A DNA stretch of 6,787 bases from contig CANISA010000086.1 of the NCBI GenBank assembly GCA_947470005.1, positions 1 to 6,787 of the forward strand, in the 5' to 3' direction. The notes under the pieces were generated by a model. That model worked only from the letters and a program-made list of their open reading frames with translations, was not told the DNA's origin and did not search any database. The translations under genes and the position numbers were made by a program. The stretch comes from Legionellaceae bacterium. Its GTDB lineage: Bacteria; Pseudomonadota; Gammaproteobacteria; Legionellales; Legionellaceae. Shown here in pieces: positions 1 to 6,675 of this stretch (positions are counted from its first letter, which is position 1; each line of letters starts with the position of its first letter).

Positions 1-3000
1 ACAGATGCCTTGTTGCCGGATCTTGGTTATTCATGGCTGGATTATGTTTTTCAAAAAAATCAGTATGATTTGGCAGTCCCTCGCCAGGAAGGAATCAATT
101 TCTGGTTACGTTATTTGAAAGATTGTGAAGAGTCACATTTTATCAGTCATAATATGAGTTCCCTGCAGGAGTTAACCCTTGCCGAATCATCATATGTTGT
201 GTTTTCGGAAGAAGATACGAATAAAATGGCTGATGTTGCGCAGAAATATCATGTGACGACATTTTCATTCCTGGTTGCTTCACTGTCGCTGCTTTTGTCC
301 AGATTTTCAATGCAAACTGACATTGCTGTCGGATCCATGATGAGCAATCGACAGCATGAAGCATTCAAAGATGAAGTTGGATTTTTCTCGACGACGATTG
401 TCTATCGATTTAAAGTTGATTTGACTCAATCCATGAGCGATTATTTACAAACTGCTTTTAAAAGCATGCTGGATGCTCAACAACATGGTTATGTTGATTT
501 TTCCGAGGTTGTTCAAGCACTCAATGTTGATCGTTCAATGCATAAAAATCCTGTGTTTCAGATATTAATCAATGATTTGGGTTTTTTAAAAACAGATCAT
601 ATTATTGAATCTGATTTCCAAGGCGAATTACCGAAATTTCCATTAAATATTCAGATTTACAAGATCAATGGAAAGATGGTGGTTCGTTTTATTTTTGACA
701 AAACGCTAAACGGACAGGGCGCTGTTACGCAATTGGTCTCCAGTTTTTCAGTAATGTCAGGGCATATCATGAATGGTTTCGATATGAAACTGGGTGACTA
801 TGAATGGATAAAGGATGGTGATAAACAAAAATGGTGTATTGAATGGAATCAAACCGAACCAACACATAGTTACGAAAATACAGTTCATCAACTGTTTGAA
901 GAACAGGCAAGGCAAGTCCCAGATGTGACGGCTATCATTTATGGTGAACAACAAGTGAGTTACCGTCATCTTGATCAACGTGTAAATCAACTCGTATCCC
1001 GAATTGAAAATCACGGGTTTCAGGGGCCACTGATTGCGGTCTGTTTTGAACGTTCGGTTGAGATGTTGATTTCAATTTTGGCTGTTCTGAAATCTGGCAG
1101 GGCTTATGTGCCGATCGATCCTGATCTCCCACGACTACGCATACAACGTATTCTTGATGAGATCCAAAATGAGCTTGTTTTGACGCAAAGCCATTTGCTT
1201 AAGGATTACTCCGTTTTTAGAATTGACGTTGATATCATGGATGAAACGGTTATCACCAGGCCCGCTACTGTCAAAAATGAGATCAAGTCTGGTGATTTGG
1301 CGTATGTCATGTATACATCTGGAACGTCTGGATTACCAAAAGGGGTCATGATCGAACATAGAAGTCTGGTGAACTATTGCAACCAGGTATCAACGTATCT
1401 GTCTGATGTTTCCAGAGTGGATTTTTCAGGTAACTTCTCGTTTGATTTATGCATGACGACTATGCTGATACCGCTAATGTTGGGAAAAACGGTATGCATA
1501 TATCCGGGCAAGCTGGATGATGTGACTGAATATATTGCACATTTATTTGAGCATGATATTGAGTTTATCAAAGCTACGCCGACTTTTTTGGCTCTGGTCG
1601 CAGCAACCAAACCGGCATTTTCAGTCAAAAAATGTTTTGTTGGTGGAGAAAAGCTGAACCTTGACCAATTGAAAAAAATTACGTCCTGGGTTACTGACGT
1701 GTATGACGAATACGGTCCAACAGAAACGACTGTTGGAGTAACCTTGAATAAGTGCAGTCCCAAAATTAATCAGTCAGGCAATATAGGCAATCCGTACGGT
1801 AATATAAAATGCTATGTACTGGATCAATACAAAAATCCTGTTCCTGTTGCTGCTATAGGTGAGCTGTATATAAGTGGCGTTTGTCTTGCGCGTGGTTATT
1901 TTAACCAACCAGAGTTGACGAAAGCCTGTTTTTTTGACAATCCATGGTCAAGCAAATCGGAGCAGACGCGGGAACATGGCCTAATTTACAAAACAGGCGA
2001 TTTTGTTCGATGGCTGCCAGATGGTCATTTGGAGTATATCGGTCGAAATGATTTCTTAATCAAAATTCGCGGTTTCAGAATTGAAGCAGGCGAGATTGAA
2101 AGTGTATTGAGTGCATATCATGGAGTCAGGCAATGTATTGTTAAATGGGTCGCAGAACCATTTTCTTGTCTGGTCGCATACTATGCTGGTGAACAAGCGC
2201 TGGATGAGGATTCCATTCGGTCTTATTTACGACATTATTTACCGGAATATATGCTGCCTTCTGTTTTTATGCATGTAATCGTTTTGCCAATGACAAGCAA
2301 TGGAAAGCTGGATCGGGATGCATTGCCTGCCCCTGAAATCAGAAGAGAATCTTATGTGAGTCCCAAAACGGAGCAGGAAACGTTGGTGTGTCAAATTTGG
2401 GGAGAGGTTCTTCAGGTTGAACAAACGGGGATAACAGATGACTTTTTCAAGTTGGGCGGTGATTCAATTAAATGTATTCAAGTGGTATACCGAATGCAGC
2501 AAGCCGGGATCGACAGTCGGGTTTCAGACATTTTGACACACAGGACTGTTTCTGGTGTATTGAAGGCATTGGAAATAAAAAATGATTTGGTGTTGGCAGA
2601 GCAGGGCGAACTGAGTGGACATTTTGAATTAATGCCTATTCAAAAATGGTACTTTAATCAGCAATTCAATAAACCCTCGCATTGGAATCAGTCGTTTATG
2701 GTTCGGGTTCCTGCGTTGAGTCTTGCGCGTTTGAATGCGTTAATGCCAGAACTGGTTCGGCAGCATGACATGCTGCGTGTGCGATTTGAAGGGGCAAGAC
2801 AATATTACCAGGCAACTATTGAGATACCGGAAATACGTGTTTATCAAGTGACGGAAGTTCATGAATCGTTACTGACAAGCTTACAGAATGATTTTGATTT
2901 GGAGCATGGTCCGTTGTGGAGAATTGCCTTGATTGAGGCGCATGAAGATGGAAGTGCGCGCCTTTTTTGTGCCTTCCATCATTTGATTTTCGATGCGGTT

Positions 3001-3780
3001 TCATGGTTGATTCTGATTGAAGATATTCGGCGTTTGTATTCTGCCGAGTCGCTTGGGCTGAAAAGCAACAGTTATCGTCAATGGGTATCTGCGTATTCGT
3101 CGAGTCAATATCCTTGGGAAACACAATTTGCACAACCTGTTCGGCCTGCTTTAGGTCAAATTATACAAAATGCTGTGTTAATGCTTGATGAAGCTCAAAC
3201 CTATCAACTATTAAGACGAACATATCTTGAAGATGACATTGAGATCAATGACCTGTTACTGACGGCATTTGCATACGCACTGGTTGAATGGTTTGGTGTA
3301 CATGAATGCACGATTACGGTTGAAACACACGGACGGGAAGGACATGATAATATGGACGTTTCTCGCACCATCGGATGGTTTTCAAATCATTACCCTGTGA
3401 AACTGAAGGTTCTGCATTCAACGAAGGCAACGGTTGACTGGATTAAAAACAATTTGCGATCCATTGGCATTGAGCGTAGCCGATTTTCAAATCATCACTT
3501 GTTACCTGATATTACATTCAATTATTTGGGTCAATTTGATCAGTCTCAGGGCTTCTGGCAACTCGTTCCGGAGTTATCAGGTACGGTGTCGCCTGCTGAG
3601 AACATTCAACCCCATACGTTAACTGTCGTTGGGCTGGTTGTGGAAAAGCGTTTGCGATTTATACTGAGCAGTTTTGTTGCAGAAAAAGATTTGGGATTGT
3701 TTAGTGATTTATTGATGCAATATTTAATTGAAGCGGTTAATTTGTGTGTTGCTGATTCGGGATGGGGCTTTGTTTCTTAG
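1..3780 (+). CDS. Non-ribosomal peptide synthetase, C-A(Asn)-PCP-E module; 5' end outside window, 3' end cut by an IS
   Basis: This is a cytoplasmic peptide synthetase module. The frame is open through base 1, so the start lies upstream; residue numbers here count from the TTG at 10. Domains in order are the C domain, about 1-270 (its HHxxxDG motif would fall just upstream; GFF at 124-126 and the NPVFQ motif at 180-184 are visible); the A domain, about 285-775 (YTSGTSGLPKGV 435-446, YGPTETT 568-574, YKTGD 660-664, NGKLDR 764-769); the PCP, about 782-855 (LGGDSI, phosphopantetheine Ser819, the form usual before an E domain); and the E domain, about 868-1248 (HHLIFDAVSW 990-999, ETHGRE 1105-1110, IGWFSNHYPV 1121-1130, FNYLG 1170-1174). 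The specificity residues are D479 L480 T483 K521 F543 G545 E567 V575 G576 K766. They nearly equal the known Asn code, and with the E domain they predict D-Asn. There is no thioesterase. The last codons, GFVS-stop, come from the IS end. The domain order is certain, the substrate probable and the final product unknown. Confidence 0.96.
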   Translation, partial: TDALLPDLGYSWLDYVFQKNQYDLAVPRQEGINFWLRYLKDCEESHFISHNMSSLQELTLAESSYVVFSEEDTNKMADVAQKYHVTTFSFLVASLSLLLSRFSMQTDIAVGSMMSNRQHEAFKDEVGFFSTTIVYRFKVDLTQSMSDYLQTAFKSMLDAQQHGYVDFSEVVQALNVDRSMHKNPVFQILINDLGFLKTDHIIESDFQGELPKFPLNIQIYKINGKMVVRFIFDKTLNGQGAVTQLVSSFSVMSGHIMNGFDMKLGDYEWIKDGDKQKWCIEWNQTEPTHSYENTVHQLFEEQARQVPDVTAIIYGEQQVSYRHLDQRVNQLVSRIENHGFQGPLIAVCFERSVEMLISILAVLKSGRAYVPIDPDLPRLRIQRILDEIQNELVLTQSHLLKDYSVFRIDVDIMDETVITRPATVKNEIKSGDLAYVMYTSGTSGLPKGVMIEHRSLVNYCNQVSTYLSDVSRVDFSGNFSFDLCMTTMLIPLMLGKTVCIYPGKLDDVTEYIAHLFEHDIEFIKATPTFLALVAATKPAFSVKKCFVGGEKLNLDQLKKITSWVTDVYDEYGPTETTVGVTLNKCSPKINQSGNIGNPYGNIKCYVLDQYKNPVPVAAIGELYISGVCLARGYFNQPELTKACFFDNPWSSKSEQTREHGLIYKTGDFVRWLPDGHLEYIGRNDFLIKIRGFRIEAGEIESVLSAYHGVRQCIVKWVAEPFSCLVAYYAGEQALDEDSIRSYLRHYLPEYMLPSVFMHVIVLPMTSNGKLDRDALPAPEIRRESYVSPKTEQETLVCQIWGEVLQVEQTGITDDFFKLGGDSIKCIQVVYRMQQAGIDSRVSDILTHRTVSGVLKALEIKNDLVLAEQGELSGHFELMPIQKWYFNQQFNKPSHWNQSFMVRVPALSLARLNALMPELVRQHDMLRVRFEGARQYYQATIEIPEIRVYQVTEVHESLLTSLQNDFDLEHGPLWRIALIEAHEDGSARLFCAFHHLIFDAVSWLILIEDIRRLYSAESLGLKSNSYRQWVSAYSSSQYPWETQFAQPVRPALGQIIQNAVLMLDEAQTYQLLRRTYLEDDIEINDLLLTAFAYALVEWFGVHECTITVETHGREGHDNMDVSRTIGWFSNHYPVKLKVLHSTKATVDWIKNNLRSIGIERSRFSNHHLLPDITFNYLGQFDQSQGFWQLVPELSGTVSPAENIQPHTLTVVGLVVEKRLRFILSSFVAEKDLGLFSDLLMQYLIEAVNLCVADSGWGFVS

Positions 3781-3781
3781 C
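3764..3781 (+). repeat. Left terminal inverted repeat of the IS
   Basis: GGGGCTTTGTTTCTTAGC matches the reverse complement of 4870-4887 at all 18 positions. After it, identity drops to a scattered base. Read in the NRPS frame, the repeat supplies Gly-Phe-Val-Ser and the TAG stop at 3778-3780. Confidence 0.95.
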
Positions 3782-3808
3782 CCCTGGCAGTGTCTTCTTT
3801 CACAAAAT

Positions 3809-4786
3809 TCAGACGGATCTACGGCTTTTCGGCATTCCCAATGAAGTCATTTTATTGAGCGCACCACTGGCTAACATGGCCTCTTGCTGTTGACGGACAA
3901 AATCTCGTGCGTGCATCGCATCTCCAAATGTTCGTTGGTATCGTTGCACACCAAGTTCGGAATAATTTCTCCGGCCATACTGCCTATTTTTCTGCCACTT
4001 CATCCACCCCATTGTTTCAATTTCAATAATATTACGATTGCGCTGAGGCGCGGCATTATCGTTCTCAACTGCGTTGGCGCGTGGTGGTATAACCACATCG
4101 ACGCCCGGTGAATGTGACGTAACTGCGTCATAAATAGGCGTTTCGTCATACGCGCCATCGGCAGAAAAATGGTCAATTGAATCAGTAATTTGTTCCAATA
4201 ATCCCTCGACCTGCTGGTCATCGTGGCCAAACCTGTCTGTTAATGCGCAGGCTTCAATATAATGGTCCTGATTGATAGCCAGATGAAGCTTGCGCCAGCT
4301 CGCTTTGCTCGATAGCTCATACTTCTCTTGGTGCCATTCACCGCGTCCAAATCGTTTTAGTCCAGTAGAATCAATCGCTATAGCATGGATGTCATCATCC
4401 ATCTTTTCCGTTTTTTTGTACCGTGGAACTTTGATATCCAATTCAGCAAGTCGCTTGCTCAGAACACTGAAATCAGGGCACGATAACGGGATTTTCATTA
4501 ATTGGAACAGAGAGTCAATGAAGCCCTGACACTGGCGAAGGGGTAGTTTGTAAACCAGCCTGATCTCATGGCACGTGATGATAGCAAAATAGCTGTAAAG
4601 CCTTGGCTTACCTGTGCCATCATAAACTCTATCCGTTTCGTACCATTGGGATATCGCATCCTCTGATAGCCAAACCGTAATGTTACCACGTTGGCGCAGG
4701 GACTCAGTATAGTCCGTCCAATTCAATACTTTGTATTTTTGTTTCGGTACGTTCCATCCTTTCTTCTTTGGATATTTGTTCGGCAT
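3809..4786 (-). CDS. IS5-family (IS903-like) DDE transposase
   Basis: This enzyme would catalyse cut-and-paste movement of the surrounding IS. From the ATG at 4784-4786 it has 325 residues and begins MPNKYPKKKGW, as I recall for related IS5 transposases. The frame stays open to a TTG at 4852, giving 347 residues, but those 22 extra residues look unlike the family, and a possible promoter lies inside that stretch. In the 347-residue numbering, the first Asp is D161 in AIDSTGLKRFG, the second is D232 in SADGAYD, and the Glu is E299 in YGRRNYSE; spacing and context fit the IS5 DDE fold. The C-terminus LNKMTSLGMP also matches IS903-type enzymes. In the Y-x2-R-x3-E-x6-K signature the last Lys appears as Gln306. 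No frameshift or internal stop is seen, so the gene looks intact. The Shine-Dalgarno before either start is poor. Confidence 0.93.
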   Translation of the reverse strand: MPNKYPKKKGWNVPKQKYKVLNWTDYTESLRQRGNITVWLSEDAISQWYETDRVYDGTGKPRLYSYFAIITCHEIRLVYKLPLRQCQGFIDSLFQLMKIPLSCPDFSVLSKRLAELDIKVPRYKKTEKMDDDIHAIAIDSTGLKRFGRGEWHQEKYELSSKASWRKLHLAINQDHYIEACALTDRFGHDDQQVEGLLEQITDSIDHFSADGAYDETPIYDAVTSHSPGVDVVIPPRANAVENDNAAPQRNRNIIEIETMGWMKWQKNRQYGRRNYSELGVQRYQRTFGDAMHARDFVRQQQEAMLASGALNKMTSLGMPKSRRSV

Positions 4787-4821
4787 AAATCGGACGCCTG
4801 GCTCAAAATTGGGTGGCGTCC

Positions 4822-4852
4822 ATAATAACACCGCAATGACATCCACACCCAA
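4822..4852 (-). promoter_or_regulatory. Possible transposase promoter inside the IS right end
   Basis: On the minus strand, TTGGGT (4847-4852) stands 19 bp before TATTAT (4822-4827, 5 of 6 to the -10 consensus). Transcription would begin shortly before the ATG at 4786, consistent with that start. The -35 match is poor and the spacing long, so this is only a candidate. Confidence 0.28.
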
Positions 4853-4869
4853 ATCAGGTTAATTATTGA

Positions 4870-4887
4870 GCTAAGAAACAAAGCCCC
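4870..4887 (-). repeat. Right terminal inverted repeat of the IS
   Basis: GCTAAGAAACAAAGCCCC on the + strand is the perfect 18-bp inverted partner of 3764-3781. It is the transposase-proximal 5' end of the element, because the transposase reads leftward from here. Confidence 0.95.
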
Positions 4888-4908
4888 GCGACGATGCGCA
4901 CGCGCTCC

Positions 4909-6579
4909 TCACCATCTAAACCCTCGCTTATCGATGCTTGACAGAATGAACTGAACTGCGTCGATAATACTCGTGTTTGATGTATTGATTTCAATATCTG
5001 GGTTGGTAGGTTCTTCGTACGGATCATTCACACCGGTAAATCCAGTGATTAAACCCAGTTCGGCTTTTTTGTACAAGCCTTTAATATCACGTTGTTTGCA
5101 AACAGCCACGGGTGTTGAAACGTAAATTTCAATAAATCCACCGTGCTGGCTTATCACGTCTCGAATGGATTGACGCGTACCTTCATAGGGGGCAATGGCT
5201 GCACAAATAGCAATGCCTTTGTGTTTGGTAATTTCAGCAGCGACAAAGCCTATGCGTTGAATATTGGTATCCCGGTCAGCTTTAGTGAAGCCTAGTTCAC
5301 TGGATAGATTTTTTCGGACGATATCGCCATCAAGTAGGGTCACGCTGCGTTGGTTGGATTCCATTAATTTGGCCAATACGGCTTTGGCGAGCGTTGATTT
5401 TCCAGCGCCGGAGAGGCCTGTGAAAAACAGTGTGTAGCCTTGTTGGTATCGGGGTGGGTATGCGTTGCGAAGCACTTGGATGACTTCAGGAAATGAAAAC
5501 CAGTCTGGAATGTCCAAACGGTTTTCGAGCCTGTTGCGTAGCTCTGTGCCGGAAATGTCTTCAATCGTGTCTTGTGCGCTGATTTCATCCATGCTCAAAA
5601 AGGCGGCTTTTTCTTTTACATAAACAATGGCCGGAAACGGCATGATCTCAATGCCAATTTCTTCTGCATGTTCCAGCACTAGATCTTGCGCCGCATAGGG
5701 GGCGTAAAATGGCACGCCTTGGCTGTTGAGACCAGGGCCTGCATGGTCGCGGCCGACGATAAAATGCGTCACCCCGTAATTTTTACGAATGATGGCATGC
5801 CACACGGCCTCTCTTGGCCCGCCCATGCGCATGGCCAGCGGTAACAAGCTTAACATGGCGCGTTGGTCTGGGTATTTTTCTAAAACTTGCTCATAGCATT
5901 TCACGCGCGTGACATGATCAACATCACCAGGTTTAGTCATGCCGACCACGGGATGAATTAATAATTGCGCATTGGCGGCAACGGCTGCCCGTAACGTTAA
6001 TTCATAATGCGCACGGTGAATGGGGTTTCTGGTTTGAAACGCGATGATTTGAGACCAACCGTAGATCTTGAATAATTGTTTGAGTTGGGCCGGCGTGTGT
6101 CGATATTCAACGAAATCATGGTGTGCAGGCGTTGATAGTGCTGTGATGTTCCCACCTAGATACCATGCGCCAGCGTGTTCATGCAGGTATTGAACAGCCG
6201 GGTGTTTGATATCATTTGCACCAAACACCGTGTGTGCTTCGTGGTCTTTATTAGGCTGCCAGTTTGAGGTGACGGTTAATAAAGCCAAAGGGGTGTTTTC
6301 AGGATCGGCCAGGATGATTTGCTCGCCAGCTTGCAGTTGCAAAGCAAATGATTCAGGTACGTCGAGGGTAATCGGCATGGGCCATAGCGTGCCATTGGTG
6401 AGTCGCATGGTATTGCAAACGGACTCATAATCGTGTGTGTCGAGGAAGCCGGTTAGCGGGGCGTATGCCCCGTTTAACAGGCATTCTAAATCACACAGCT
6501 GGCGTTTGGATAGCGTCCAGGCTTTTTTTTGGGTTAGATCGATAGTGGTGGGTTGGGTGCGGGTTTGGGTTAGTTCCAT
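4909..6579 (-). CDS. Bifunctional sulfate adenylyltransferase / adenylylsulfate kinase (Sat-CysC fusion)
   Basis: This cytosolic enzyme of sulfate activation would make APS from sulfate and ATP in its N-terminal part, then phosphorylate APS to PAPS in its C-terminal part. The protein has 556 residues. Residues 1 to about 375 are an ATP sulfurylase of the single-chain Sat type, with a PUA-like N-terminal region, QTRNPIHRAH at 182-191, HPVVGMTKPGD at 209-219, AMRMGGPREAVWHA at 249-262 and GRDHAGPG at 276-283. Residues about 380-556 are an APS kinase with the P-loop GLSGAGKST at 388-396, LDGD at 416-419, IAPYEGTRQ at 462-470 and FTGVNDPYEEP at 514-524. Both active sites look complete, unlike the degenerate kinase domain of fungal enzymes. 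The Sat-then-CysC order matches the Aquifex-type fusion and is opposite to animal PAPS synthase. The ATG at 6577-6579 follows a good Shine-Dalgarno. No cys gene is adjacent within the window. The gene could serve cysteine synthesis or supply PAPS to a sulfotransferase. Confidence 0.96.
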   Translation of the reverse strand: MELTQTRTQPTTIDLTQKKAWTLSKRQLCDLECLLNGAYAPLTGFLDTHDYESVCNTMRLTNGTLWPMPITLDVPESFALQLQAGEQIILADPENTPLALLTVTSNWQPNKDHEAHTVFGANDIKHPAVQYLHEHAGAWYLGGNITALSTPAHHDFVEYRHTPAQLKQLFKIYGWSQIIAFQTRNPIHRAHYELTLRAAVAANAQLLIHPVVGMTKPGDVDHVTRVKCYEQVLEKYPDQRAMLSLLPLAMRMGGPREAVWHAIIRKNYGVTHFIVGRDHAGPGLNSQGVPFYAPYAAQDLVLEHAEEIGIEIMPFPAIVYVKEKAAFLSMDEISAQDTIEDISGTELRNRLENRLDIPDWFSFPEVIQVLRNAYPPRYQQGYTLFFTGLSGAGKSTLAKAVLAKLMESNQRSVTLLDGDIVRKNLSSELGFTKADRDTNIQRIGFVAAEITKHKGIAICAAIAPYEGTRQSIRDVISQHGGFIEIYVSTPVAVCKQRDIKGLYKKAELGLITGFTGVNDPYEEPTNPDIEINTSNTSIIDAVQFILSSIDKRGFRW

Positions 6580-6586
6580 GATTCAT

Positions 6587-6591
6587 TCCTT
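6587..6591 (-). promoter_or_regulatory. Shine-Dalgarno of sat-cysC
   Basis: The minus strand reads AAGGA, then seven bases, then ATG at 6579. This fixes the start. An ATG at 6584-6586 is out of frame and too close to the AAGGA. Confidence 0.8.
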
Positions 6592-6614
6592 GTAAAAAAA
6601 ATGCCTGATCGGCA
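6592..6614 (-). other. Weak hairpin plus T8 run in the sat-cysC leader
   Basis: On the minus strand TGCC-GATCA-GGCA (6602-6614) is followed directly by eight Ts (6594-6601) and then the Shine-Dalgarno. The shape is that of an intrinsic terminator or attenuator placed just before the ribosome site. The stem has only 4 bp, so it may be too weak to act. No leader peptide or riboswitch fold was recognised. Confidence 0.25.
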
Positions 6615-6644
6615 AATTGGCTCATTTCGGTTTGATGCGAAATA

Positions 6645-6675
6645 ATTAAAATGGTCATTTTGCCTCGTAATTACG
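6645..6675 (-). promoter_or_regulatory. AT-rich dyads and possible -10 upstream of sat-cysC
   Basis: Two neighbouring symmetric sequences lie here: AAAATG-gt-CATTTT (6648-6661) and the perfect 10-bp palindrome CGTAATTACG (6666-6675). A possible -10, TTTAAT on the minus strand (6645-6650, 5 of 6 to consensus), abuts the first dyad, but no good -35 stands at the right distance. A repressor or activator site is conceivable and its regulator cannot be named. The rest of 6580-6787 shows no gene. Confidence 0.3.

Larger units (their letters stand above)
3764..4887 (-). mobile_element. IS5-family insertion sequence (IS903-like subgroup), apparently complete
   Basis: The element is about 1.12 kb, bounded by perfect 18-bp inverted repeats and carrying one DDE transposase that reads right to left. 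The ends contain GGCTTTGTT, typical of IS903-type termini. If the true tip is that GG, the element is 3766-4885 and the extra GG/CC pair is flanking sequence. IS903-type elements normally make 9-bp target duplications. With tips at 3766/4885 the flanks are TCGGGATGG and CCGCGACGA (5 of 9 identical), and no other phase gives a match, so no direct repeat is visible. The left end lies inside the NRPS reading frame. The right end is 21 bp past the sat-cysC stop codon. Confidence 0.9.

Noticed and set aside
10..12. TTG as the start codon of the NRPS
   Set aside because: The frame is open through base 1, and the first residues already lie in the middle of a C domain. The true start is upstream of the window.
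1374..1763. 129-codon minus-strand open frame inside the NRPS
   Set aside because: It runs antisense to the conserved A-domain core, with no ribosome site or domain.
3764..3784. GGGGC-11 nt-GCCCC hairpin at the left IS junction as an NRPS terminator
   Set aside because: The 5-bp stem with a large loop is followed by TGGCAGTG, not a T run. It arises from the IS end sequence and is unlikely to be a dedicated terminator.
3884..4529. Plus-strand open frames opposite the transposase (3884-4111, 4290-4529)
   Set aside because: They lie wholly inside the transposase gene on the other strand, have no recognisable domain or ribosome site, and look like shadows.
4787..4852. Transposase start at the TTG at 4852
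   Set aside because: The added 22 residues do not look like the family N-terminus, the start codon is rare, and no Shine-Dalgarno precedes it. The ATG at 4784-4786 is preferred, though not proven.
3757..4894. TCGGGATGG / CCGCGACGA as a decayed 9-bp target duplication
   Set aside because: Five of nine matches is not convincing given that the terminal repeats are perfect. It is treated as no duplication.
6206..6430. Plus-strand open frame opposite the start of sat-cysC
   Set aside because: It is a shadow of the conserved ATP sulfurylase frame. Its Cys/Ser-rich sequence shows no family features.
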